From NCBI GenBank assembly GCA_002946415.1, contig NJPS01000011.1, forward strand, positions 186,001 through 250,000: a stretch of DNA of 64,000 nt. The letters run 5' to 3'. The DNA comes from Rutstroemia sp. NJR-2017a BVV2. Its lineage: Eukaryota > Ascomycota > Leotiomycetes > Helotiales > Rutstroemiaceae. Each line of letters starts with the position of its first letter. Position 1 is the stretch's first letter. Below the pieces are notes generated by a model. It saw nothing but the letters and a program-made list of their open reading frames with translations, was not told the DNA's origin and ran no database searches. Of this stretch, positions 47,223 through 58,290 are shown piece by piece. Position numbers and translations under genes: made by a program.

Positions 47223-47348
47223 TCTGAGAAAGTCTCAGAAAGAATAGATCGTAGAATATGGGAAATGATAAAGGCGTTCAAGGAAGGAAACGGAGGAGAT
47301 ACCCAGGGCAATTCGCATCATGTTGCGGAGTCATATGAAAGAATATAG

Positions 47349-49128
47349 GACAGCATCTCGCGATTTCATTTAAAGCGGTAATTCTAAGTCACAATATATA
47401 GCTTTCCATTGTTTCTGCTGCATGTTCAATGTAAAGTGTTGGGACATTCAGTCAATACAACAGGAGTAACAGCACCTGAAGGCACCGATACCGGCGGGTT
47501 TACTCGTGCGGCGTAGAACATATGTAGATATCGATTGGTTCAGGACAGCTAGGCTTATACATGTCGCTCTTCTTTGTTACTGAGAGAGAAACTCAGCCTG
47601 AATCAACCGTATCATTCCCATCGTGACCTGGTTGATAGAAATCTTGCAATTCGGTAGTGCACAGGTATATTCAAAAAAGCTTATCTTGGGACCATACGCT
47701 TCACTAGAATATAACTATATGCCTACTAATCCAAGTGGAACACTAACTGATTCAGTGAAGTAGGTAGCTTCAGGCCCTACCTATACATCCACAGTCATGC
47801 CAACGAGTTATATTCAGGGGCTACTAGCGAGTTGCTAAGCTTGACAAGTTTGTAAGAAAGGAAACGAAAATTTACCTGAAGGAATGTGACCTTCTGGCCT
47901 GTAAAGTGTGAACCGGAATATATATCCGTATATGTCTACAGAGTACGAAGGTACGTTTGATTACATCTCAAGCTCAGAGCTCCCCTGTATCAGATCGCGG
48001 GGTAGATAGGGCCGCCCAGCTAATCTAATCAGATCGCTACTGTATGCGTTCGTAAGCCACCTGTGGCTGAACTATTTCACTTATTATTCCGATACGTAAA
48101 AACTTGCTGCTTTTGACTAGAAGAGCTGACACGAGTTAAAGGTTGGGGCTTGATGAGGGGCTTTTCAAGGGTGGGGAAAGTGACACTGTTTACATGTCGA
48201 TTGAGGTTTTCAAAGAACGTAATATGTTACAGATATGCTTTCTATCTACCCCTGGCGACCTATGTAACTCGCATTTACACTCACTCTCACTCTCACTCTC
48301 ACTCTCACACACTCTCTCACTCCAATTCTTCCTCACACACCAATATTCGGCGCAGACTCCAGCTCAAGAAACAACCAAAACTCCCCTCCACACTTCTCGA
48401 CTGCTCAACTCCCGTCAACCCTCATCCTCTTTCCCCTTCCCTTTCCCTCAACCAATCTCTTTCCCTTTCTCTCAAAGCACCCCGCTCCCTTCCCCATCTT
48501 CACCCCTTCACCCCCTTTCCCTTCCCTCCCTTCCACTTCCGCATTCCCGCAAACTATTCGTCCCCCTTCTACCCCTTCACACCTCAAACCCGCAGCCCCA
48601 ATGACCATATTCACCCCCCTCGACAAAAAAATACAAACCCACAAATATGAATGAAGTAATCTACCCATCCACTCACCTACATATACACAGCACAAGCGGC
48701 CTAACACAAACACCTGTCCATCTACCACCCTATTAATCCCCATTACATTCATTCCTCTTAATTCAAAGTATATTTATTCATTTCATTTATTTCTTATTTT
48801 ACCATTTTATTCCATTTCCATTTCATTCACAACCACCCATCCTTCTCATTCCATTCACCCATCCTCATCAACCACCCCCCCCTCCTCATCATCGCACCAC
48901 CCACATATACCATCAAAATCTTAACCTTAATCTTAATCTTTCTCATAATTCATACCATGCTACCGCATACCATATACCACATACCGACCAGATAAGTTCA
49001 CCCCCTTTAAGTAAGTCAGCTCAACTCAACAACCCTTCCATACCAATGCTAATATAATGCTATCTATGCACTCGCTCACTCATTGATCCATCCATTCATT
49101 CATTCACCCCGTCTATTCTAATCCCAAA
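47349..49128. other. Intergenic; C/T-rich 3' flank of the deubiquitinase gene
   Basis: No supported gene. The frames at 48143-48650 are low-complexity Ser/Pro/Leu from a pyrimidine-rich tract that includes a CACTCT microsatellite. The part from 48650 to 49128 is the downstream flank of the minus-strand gene. Confidence 0.6.
48279..48330. repeat. CACTCT microsatellite
   Basis: Repeats of actctc/cactct from 48279 to about 48330, becoming imperfect at the 3' end. Confidence 0.85.
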
Positions 49129-52100
49129 CTAATCCCCACCCTTCAGTCCCTCCCCCTCCTCAACATGTATCTCCTTCACCTGTTCCTCTTCCTCGTGCCC
49201 CTTATCCTCTTCCCCAGCAACCCCTACATCAAACGACCTCTCCATATCCACATCTCTATCCCTCTCACCCGCCCTCGCCCCCATCCCCATCAAACCCAAA
49301 TCCCCCGCATCAACTGGTAACTCACAATCCGGCACCTCCAACGCCTCATCCACCCACTCCGCACCATCCTCCCCCACCGGCATCGCATCATCAAAGTCCC
49401 TCCTCCGATCCTCCATACTCCCCACACTAACATCCGAACCATGCTGCACGCCATCACTAACCCCATCCAGCGAATCAAATGACGCGCCGACCTCTGATCC
49501 CCTTCTCGAACCGAACCCAGGATTTGCACCCAGGGCCGAGAAATCCCACGACGGGATCAACGCCTCATTAGCATTTGAGTTCCCCAGCCCCATCGCCATA
49601 TCGATCCCCTCATCCCCCTCAATACTCGCTCTCACATTTGCCTCCTCCAACAAGGGCATCGCATCATCGCCATCGCCATCCAAATCTGTATACGCCGGCG
49701 GGGGCAAGCCCTCATCGTCGTCATCATCAAGGACCGAGCGATTTAGCGTCCTCGTCACCCGCTCGCCACCCCCCGAACCAAGATCTGGATGCGGAAGAGG
49801 GTGAACTGCTCCGACTCCTGTCAAGGCGCTCGACGACCCAATTAGGGAGGAGTTTCCGACGAGCCGCCGGTCTTCCCCCGAATCGTCATCATCAGAGGGA
49901 GGATTTTCGAAGGATGTCATAATCTCTTGGAGATTTTTACCACCGAGAGGTTCGCTTGATCGGCGCCGGTAGAAGAGGAGATAGGCGCTTGGGGAGACAA
50001 CCCGAGCTGTGTCTTTTTGTTTGGATACAGATGCATCTGGGAACGTAAGCTTTGACCATTTGTGAAAAACGATTGTAGTACTCACCATTATATTCATACC
50101 ACTGGCCATCGACAAAGTTCTTCGCGAAAGCCGTGTAATGCCCACCACCAAGACCACCCCAATGATCGTCAACAGCAATAAGATCATAAACTTCATCTTT
50201 ACCGTCCTGAGTTTCGAGAACTCTCGAACTGAGGTCAAGTCCCTCAATAGGGAAATCAACGAGGACATCGATCTTGTCTCTTCTAAAACCACCGGAGCTA
50301 AAACGTTTCAGGTGCATGATGAGAATATCCGGAGTTTTCCAAAGTTCGAATTTCTTGCTTGCCCTTCGATGTTCTTTACATCTTGGGCAGAACCAGGTAT
50401 CCATTTCTGAAAGGATTTCTTCTTTTCCGAATTCATCCAGACAGTCATCAAGTGATATACCATTCGTCCTTCGCATGGCACGCTCCTTGCGTTTTGCTGT
50501 GAGTTCTTGGTCGACTAGTATTTGGGGTTGAGAATAGGTGGGTCCGCTCTCTTTGTCTTCGTCATCGAACAATAGACGCCAGCCCTCTGCTGTCCAATCA
50601 ACAACGATACCTTCACCTGGTCGAATTAAGGGACCGTCATCAGAAGTATCTTGTTCAGCATCTTCCTTTTGTTGCTGCTTGCGAGCAGCCCGGGCCCCTT
50701 TCTTGGAATAAGTCTTCATACGACGACGTTTCTTTCCATTCGCAGCTTTGTGTCCGCCACGATGTCTAGTAGGTGGAGGCTGATCTCAATTAGCAGCGTG
50801 AACTCAGAAAAGCCAACGAGAAGAGCCTCTAGAGGCTTTAGTTGGTAAATGAGGAACTTACTTTATTCTGAGAGTGAACATAATTGCTCTGCTCATCACT
50901 ACTGACATCTTCATCCGACACATCTCGGTCATATGGTTTTGGTGCTTCATAATTAGTGTATCCACCCCCTTTAATAGACGAATTAGAAGATCTGCTGTCC
51001 TCGGATCCGGCACGGCTGTTCCTCGCCTCGGAGCCATAGGACGATTCCTCGTCATTTGATTCAGGCTCCGGGGGATTTCTGGATGCCAAGGTAGGATAAG
51101 CTTTATCATCATCCACGATGCTCCAACCTGTAGGAACCGGCTCTTTGGTAGAAAAATAGCAAAGCTCGAAAAGATTTTGTAAAGCTGGTGGTACATAAAC
51201 CTTGGGGTCTATGAATGCTGGTCGTCGTGAATTGAAGGAGGTCATGGGCCGGCTAAAACAGATTAGCATGCATACTTACAGAACTGGGCGAAGAACCTAC
51301 CTAGGTTGAGGCTCAGAGGTTTTCGATTCAGTATTTGAATCCTTCATTTGTACATCAACAATCCCATCCTCCTCGCCATCTAACGAGTTAGCAACAACTT
51401 TGCCCTCTCCAGAAGAATCCGCATCTGAAGCTGTAGTAACAATCATATCCGGCTCAGCACTTGCAGGATCCTCGTCTTCGTAGAATTCATGGAACAGATT
51501 AGATTTAGTAAAAGTTGAGACCTTTTCCAAGAGTTTCCTCTTGATGAGGTCTTCATTCACAGCCTACATCCGTTAGAAATCGCCGAGCAACCAGGGAGAA
51601 AAATACGTACCTCTCGAGGTGTGAGAATAATGAAATGAGGCACAGGTGCTACAGCCCATGGCTTCTTACCCCTACCATTATTTTGACTCGGTTTGCGATA
51701 AAAAACTGGTACCAACATCTTTTCACATGCCGGAGAATCCCAGTGTGGGAGTTCAACATCAGAATCGTTAGAACCAAAAGATACCATGCTTCTTTGCTTC
51801 TTAGCCTTGGGCAGTGCTGGCCAATTGGTAGGTTTCGCTTCCAACTCATAAATGTCAATAGTATCGCTACTTTGAATAGACTCGGAAGCCGTATCGGCAT
51901 CTTCTAAGAACTTGTAGAATTTCTGCTTGAACTCCTCCGCAATCATCAATCTTTCTGTCGGGACTCCGACTCTCTTGCTAACGAAATCCTTCATGGCTTT
52001 AATGCTTGCATTTTTGTTGATGTCGACAACAATCTGAACGGGTTTGTCACTCAAAGGGTAGTAAGAGATAGTATGACTCCAACTGTTCTCTATCGGCAAT

Positions 52101-54520
52101 TGTAATGTTAAGTTGTTGAAAGGATCGAAAGTGATGCTAACTTTATCGCAAACAGGGCAAACGAGAGTAGATTTGTACATTCCGGTGAATAGGTCAGCAA
52201 TTACAGAGTCATCTCGTTGTTTCGTGATGCTCCAGACTTTGGCTGCCATCTCCTTGATCGCTTCAGGATTCGAGATCATCTCATCTGTGGAGTCTGGTTT
52301 CTCGATATATGGCTTCTTCTTGACTCGACTAAGGTCCTCTTGCAATCCATCGAGCAGGAAACCGAGAAATTCTTGAGAATCTTGTTGGCCATATCCAGAA
52401 AACGAAGGGGCAAATCTGCCAACAGTACTCTTGAAATTGCGCGGTGTTACTGAAGCAGCTGCAGGTTCCTTGTAGATATCTTTCAGCAGACTTGCATATG
52501 CTTTTGCTACCTGACCACCATGACCGAGTACATTCTGCTCATTGATCTCTGGTTGCCAGGCATCGCTTAGGAAATACTTGGTCAATTCTTCCACACTTCG
52601 GACACACTGGAGCGCAGAGTTCATATAACAAGTGTTGCCGAGATTGCTGAGTCCAACAGTACCAGGAACTCTCCCATTTTTGCCACTTCGATTTGTAGAA
52701 CGAAGATTGTAACCAGATGGAGCGGGACTGCTGCGACCACTGTTATTCTGACTGCTGGCAATAAAACTGGAGTTACCCTTACGGGCAACACCATTGGCTT
52801 TGGCAGATGCGGAAGTATTATGTGACACAAAGATCTTGCCTTCGATATTTTCATCAAGAACTAGTGCTTGATCATCACCAAGACCCACAAATGCTAGATC
52901 CCGGTGGCCATCATAATTTTCGTGAGTCGTCGAGTCTTTATAATCAACCAGTTCTCTTTCACGGCCGGTTTCTAATTTGATGAATTCATTCACATCCAAC
53001 AGCAGCTTCTTCCATGTATCTTGGACCTCCGGAGTCGTCGGATTAGCATTGATGCTGACCCCAGCAGCCGGGGATCCCGGTCTGGAAGAAGGTGGAGTAG
53101 AGTTTCCAGCGGGCACTGATATAGGCACTTGGTCCGCAGCCGGTTGAGATCTCGGTACTCTCCATACCTGTACTTTATTTTCCATAGGTATATTCGCTGA
53201 CTTCTTCATCTTCACCAGGAAATCATGAAACTTGGCCGATCTGCTCATTACAAAGACCGGTGCATCTGGGTTTTTCGATTTTGTGGCCGCATCCAACTTA
53301 TTGCTCTGTTCGGACCAAACTCGATGGACTGTAAAAACTGGAGGATGAAATTCGTACTGAATATTTGGTATGCCATCCTTTTCCGGATTCGTGTTGTGTG
53401 CAAATCGTTCAATTGCTTTTGCTTCCGGCTTTAAATCATACCACGATAGAAGTAGAGACCATGCGTCCTCTGGGATCAGCTCAAAATCACTCTCCCCAGT
53501 ACCATGTCTCAGTTGAACGAAGTCCTTTCCCTCTGCGTCATGAATAACCCGCGAAATGATGTCGGAGTTATCGATGGGACCAATCTCGCCATCGGTCTCT
53601 TCTTTACTCTTTGCCCCAGACCTTTTACTTGTGAATTTGCTGTACCATTTCTTAGACACCAAGAATCTTTTATCTCCTTCAGCTGCTTGCTTTTCATCGG
53701 CAGCTTCGCGTAGAGTCGTCACGGTCTTAATCTGCACATCGTATGAAGGAAGTTCATCTGCTTTTGGGATGTCAGTAAGTTGCAGTAAACTCCGAGCACT
53801 GGAGGATTGGGGCATACCAGCTGAGGGGTTATTCTGTGTGGTAGCTGCCGGGGTATCACAGGTTTCTGTTGTTGGTTCGTCTCGTAACATATCTACCGAC
53901 TCTGCCCTTGCCGCCACAGGAACTGTAGTATCATCTGCCACCGCCGGTCCCGTTTCTTGGGACTCAGTGTTAGGTACTGTAATCATATCGACGTCATCCT
54001 TTTGACTTGAAGATGCGTCATGCTCTAAATCCGCGGCCGGTCGTTTCAGTGGTGAGGATGACCTCGGCGGGACATCCTCTGCACCCCCCATAATTCCTCT
54101 CTGATTAAATGAACGTCTGGGAGATTTGCTTCTTGAGCTCACGTCGATCGGTTCGGAAGGAAAACGTCGTCGACTAAAATTGTTCGAGATGTCCCCACTT
54201 CTATCGCTGTCTATCGATAGGCCTGCGTATGCGGCACTGGGTGAACTGGCGGCGGAAGAAATGTAATCTGCTGCCGATAGGGTCGTTGAGGACTGGAGAT
54301 GTGGAGGTAGAGTATTTGGGGGAAGCGATTCTGCACGGTGGGATTCTTGTGCGGTGGTATCGAATAGTGGCAGATCAGTTGGTGATTGAGATTCGCGATC
54401 TTCTACTGATGTTAGGGGAATATCAGGGCCTCTATCTGTTCCTTGACCTGATATATGCTGCGGGGAAAGCTTTCGTTTCTTTGTGGAAGACGTCGTGAAT
54501 GCGAGCAGCCCTGTGCTGCT
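49129..54520 (-). CDS. UBP12: Ubiquitin carboxyl-terminal hydrolase, Ubp12/USP4-15 type
   Basis: Five exons are clear: complement of 54520-51611, 51563-51301, 51252-50862, 50779-50086 and 50036-49129, about 1721 codons. The open frame has no ATG before residue about 144 and is bounded upstream by a TAG overlapping a possible acceptor (GAATTTAG), so a 5' exon with the start codon is missing from this model. The N-terminus has a TKKRK nuclear signal, then a DUSP-like domain (VSKKWYSKFTSKRSG to LLLSWYDL). The catalytic domain carries the Cys box LSNLGNTCYMNSALQC, QQDSQEFLGFLLDGLQ, a zinc pair CPVC with a later CPRC, and the His box GGGHYTAFAKN. A long acidic insert splits it, as in Ubp12/USP15. 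The tail of about 270 residues is acidic. Confidence 0.92.
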
Positions 54521-55965
54521 CTAAATTCGCCGAGAGGGTATCTAGTGGAAGAAGTGGGAGAAGGAGAAGTAGGAAAGCCGTGAGAAATTTGTAGAAAATT
54601 CGTGGTCATGAATGGATTGGTCCTTAGGTCGGAACGGGACGTAGGTGGTAGGTCCTCGTTGTTCTATTTTAATGCGATTGCGACTGCGACTGCGGCTGCA
54701 GCTTTGTTTGTGAAAGGCTGTAAGAGACAGACCGACAGGCAGGCAACATGAAAAGTGAAGAGTTAAAATGGAGAAGGATTGTGATAGCTCATTTGGTAGA
54801 GTGAAGTTGCGACAAGTATTCTCTCAATTAATAAATCGTGAAATTTGTAGTCGTCAAAGTCATTGATTGAAATAGTGAAGATCTCTCTCCATGGATTTCA
54901 CGAAAAACTCAAGCTCGAATTTTTCCTTTTTGGCACGAAAGTTGCAGGTACAACTCTGTTCGTTTTGCTTCTACGTAACTGAAGATTGTTACCTTAAGTT
55001 GCCGATTGTTTAGCACTAGCGTCCCCAAGTAAAAGCGGAAGCGATTACAGTAGCCCTGGCGGGGCAAGGGAGAGCGAGGAAGAGGAGAGGTCGAGATTGT
55101 GCTGGTAAATTGTAGGTTATTCCAACAGCACGACAAAATAGGAGGGGCCCTTAAATCCCACAATACAACTACAATTTGATCGGCGTAAGCAGGAAGCAGC
55201 AGCATAGAAGCAGAGTTGCAACAGTGCCACTCACTGCTGACTCCATTGTAACCACGCGCATGCCGTCTAGGTAGACCTGAATCATGCGTAAGACGTTACC
55301 GCCACCCACCCGCACCAACAGACTCTGAACCCCACCATGATCCTTTGACCGCAACCTACGGAGGATGTACCAAGTACACGAAGGATAATGCAGCATGCAA
55401 AAACACCGCGCTTGGGAGTTTGTCCGGTGGTTAACAGATGTGGAGTTCTAATCCATCTCTACGTGTTCCTGTTTTCTTTGTGGGTAGAATTGAAATTGAA
55501 GGCATTCCTGACTGTGGCGCGACGACACTCAGCTTTTCCCAGTCCTTGCTTCCCTTGTGGTTAGCAAAACGGTGTACTCGTACAGGACTAGGTAAAGTGT
55601 TCTACCAACAGTTGTTTAATATGTTTATATCTTATCAGATCCGCTGTGCCATATGTCGACCTCAATAACGTGGGGCTAGCGGAGATCTAACCTACATTCA
55701 CTTCAACTACAATATGACAAGACAAACGTTGTTGAATATATAGATTCATCACTGCATTATCTATATCTAAGTACCTATACAGTTTTCTGTATCCAGTAGT
55801 AGAGTCCATATCTAGCTCTTGAAAATGCATGACTCCAGAAACGACCCCTGAGACGCCCAAACACCTTGTCCCATACCGGTAACCACCCTCATATGGATAT
55901 ATCCCCAAAACCCCGCTTGCATACCCCAAGTCTTTCCATACTCCATTAACTTATAAATAACCACT
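54521..55965. other. Intergenic between UBP12 5' end and the Bcs1-like gene
   Basis: Holds the UBP12 leader, probably including its missing first exon, and the 3' flank of the Bcs1-like gene. A tRNA-like stretch near 55414-55480 is discussed under rejected items. No other gene is supported. Confidence 0.55.
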
Positions 55966-58290
55966 TTAAACACAAACATCCTTTGCAGCCGCAGCCTCAG
56001 TTTGAGAGGCCGACTCAGCATACTCAATCATATCAACAGTACCTTTCTCCGCCTTGGCCATCTCAATACCCTTCAACTTTCCCCCAATCTCTTCCACTCT
56101 CTTCTCCAGTGCTTCAGTCTCTCCCATGACATCGACTCTCAACTTTTCGACCTCTAAGGTAGCCTCCTTAGTCTTCCCATCTTTTGCGTCGTCATCCTCT
56201 CCATCTTCTTCCTTTCCCTCCTCCTCATCTTTATCATTCCCTCCCTCCATTTCCTCCTTCTCCTTCTTCAACTTCTCAATCTGCTTTTCCAACTTTTCCT
56301 TTTCCTTTTCCCTTCTCTTTTCATCCTCCTTCTCCTTTAACTTCGCCCTCTCCTTCTCTTCATGTCTCTCCTTAGCCCAAGCTTCTGCCCCCTCAACAGC
56401 TGCTTCCGCGCTTCTCTTATGCTTCAACAAATACCCCTGAATTTCAGCCGGGCTGAATTTTCCCTCAGGAACTCTCTTACTGAATTCCACGGCCAACTTC
56501 GCAACTCTTTCCTCCTCATCAATCCTCTTCTGTTCTTCCTCTGCTTCGATAATTCTCCGCAAGTTCTCCTTGGCCCTTCTGTCACGACTGGTGGTTCTTG
56601 GGGGCTTGTGGTGGAACCCTCTTCTACTCTTGGTAGAATCAACACTTCCAGTGCTACTTGCCGGGCTGCGTCCTCTTCCGGAACTGCCGGACTCACTTAC
56701 CGAGTCACTAACATCGGGGTAATCACCTTCAAGTGTCGCGTAAATGCTCTTGAAGATCATCTCGATGTTCTCACGACTGGCCAAGTCGAAATGAATGCTC
56801 ATGTCCACTCTTCCAGGACGAATGAGAGCCTCATCCAATTTCTCAATGTGGTTGGTAGTCATGATGAGAATACGACCTTCCTGAGATGCAACACCATCAA
56901 TCACATTGAGCAATGCGCTTAGACTGATCTTGCCTTCCTTGGCAGGATTCCCTTTACTTGCCAGCTTTTGTAAAGTCTTGGTTGCTGCTGTTAGTGGTGA
57001 GCTTGGAGCTTCATCGTTATCATCATCACCACCAAAATCAATGTCGTCGTCACGAGTGTGAGTCAAACCAGCCGTATCGATATCTTCGAGTAAAACAACG
57101 CATTGCTTAGGTAATTCAGCAAATAATGAGGTGAGGGTATCCTCAGTTGTAGACGAAGAGTTCAAAGATACAATGTAAATCTTGAGCTTAAAGTAACCAG
57201 CAATGGCGAAACTGAGTGAGCTCTTTCCAGTACCGGGTGGGCCGTACAGGAGATAACCACGACGGTATGGAATTCCGCGGTTTGAGTACCAGCGGCGAGT
57301 GCTTGGGTGAAGGTAATCCTTGATATCTTCGAGCAAATTTTGCTTGACTTGTTCGTCCAAGATCACGGTAGAGAAAGGACGTGAAACCCGAGAGACGCAG
57401 CGTGTCCAACCGTCGGAGTAACCACCGCTCTTCATTCCACCACGATAAATGATAGTCTTATTCTCATCGTTCTTCAAGAAATTAACTCGGCACTCTTCCA
57501 ATAGTTCCTTGAGGATCTGAGGGTTCCTGCCAAAGCTTGAAATGGTGATCTCCTCTCTTTCGCTCACAGCAGCAGCTGCGCCTTGCGAATAGTTTTGGGT
57601 GCGACGGAACTGAAGCAACCTCCTCTTGTACCAGAAGTAATGAGTGCCGAAACTTGGGGTAAATAGGACCTTCTTGTCCTTCTTCTCACTACCTTTCTTA
57701 ATGACAGGGTTTCCATTCTCATCAAAATCAATCTCTTCTTCATCTTTTTCCTCCTCGTTATCCTCATCATAGCTCCACAAGTTCCACATTCGGCTATTCA
57801 AGTTGGTGTTGGCGACAAACCGACGGGAGCCTTGTGCGAAGGATTGTTTAGATACCCAAGCCATCAACATATTGTACATCTCATCATCGATGCGGATGTC
57901 AGCAGATGACATGAAGTATTCATCGAGTTCGATCCAGAACCAAGTGGAGATGTATTGCCAGGCAAACATAAGAATTCCAACTATCAGAAGGGCGGGAATA
58001 TAAATATTGAGGTCGACACCTGTGTATCGGAGGAGGGCTGATGAATATAATGAGAAGCCAGGAAAGAATGAATCAATAATGTGGTATTGAGTATTGAAAC
58101 CTTGAGTATTCCCGGGGCCCATTGGGCTAACGGGTTCGGTGTTGTTCATAGTTGCCATCACTGCTGGAGATCCGCTAGAAGCAACGACGGCAATGGTGGG
58201 AAGAAGTAGTAGTTGTAATGGATATGCGAGTGGAAGTAATTGTAGAATGGAATATTGCAGCACAATGGAAGTAGATTTATAGGAAAGCAA
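55966..58290 (-). CDS. Bcs1-like AAA ATPase with long charged C-terminal tail
   Basis: A single exon of up to 774 aa. In-frame ATGs also occur at 58158 and 58149; the 44 residues before 58158 come from pyrimidine-rich, leader-like DNA, so 58158 may be the real start. A TM helix (IYIPALLIVGILMFAWQYIS) is followed by the BCS1-N region and the AAA domain: Walker A GPPGTGKSS (near 350), Walker B VVLLEDID, sensor TTNHIEKLDEALIRPGRVD. Bcs1 inserts the Rieske protein into respiratory complex III, but filamentous fungi have several paralogs, and this one carries an acidic insert and about 200 residues of Lys/Glu-rich coiled-coil tail not found in yeast Bcs1. It is probably a paralog with another role. 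Confidence 0.9.
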   Translation of the reverse strand: MLSYKSTSIVLQYSILQLLPLAYPLQLLLLPTIAVVASSGSPAVMATMNNTEPVSPMGPGNTQGFNTQYHIIDSFFPGFSLYSSALLRYTGVDLNIYIPALLIVGILMFAWQYISTWFWIELDEYFMSSADIRIDDEMYNMLMAWVSKQSFAQGSRRFVANTNLNSRMWNLWSYDEDNEEEKDEEEIDFDENGNPVIKKGSEKKDKKVLFTPSFGTHYFWYKRRLLQFRRTQNYSQGAAAAVSEREEITISSFGRNPQILKELLEECRVNFLKNDENKTIIYRGGMKSGGYSDGWTRCVSRVSRPFSTVILDEQVKQNLLEDIKDYLHPSTRRWYSNRGIPYRRGYLLYGPPGTGKSSLSFAIAGYFKLKIYIVSLNSSSTTEDTLTSLFAELPKQCVVLLEDIDTAGLTHTRDDDIDFGGDDDNDEAPSSPLTAATKTLQKLASKGNPAKEGKISLSALLNVIDGVASQEGRILIMTTNHIEKLDEALIRPGRVDMSIHFDLASRENIEMIFKSIYATLEGDYPDVSDSVSESGSSGRGRSPASSTGSVDSTKSRRGFHHKPPRTTSRDRRAKENLRRIIEAEEEQKRIDEEERVAKLAVEFSKRVPEGKFSPAEIQGYLLKHKRSAEAAVEGAEAWAKERHEEKERAKLKEKEDEKRREKEKEKLEKQIEKLKKEKEEMEGGNDKDEEEGKEEDGEDDDAKDGKTKEATLEVEKLRVDVMGETEALEKRVEEIGGKLKGIEMAKAEKGTVDMIEYAESASQTEAAAAKDVCV

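Noticed and set aside
55414..55480. tRNA-Arg(TCT)-like sequence: A-box-like tgtccggtggttaa and a possible anticodon arm gtgga-gttctaa-tccat
   Set aside because: The anticodon arm can form, but there is no T-arm B-box (ggttcgaatcc) and no sequence that pairs with the acceptor strand gggagtt. At most it is a truncated relic.
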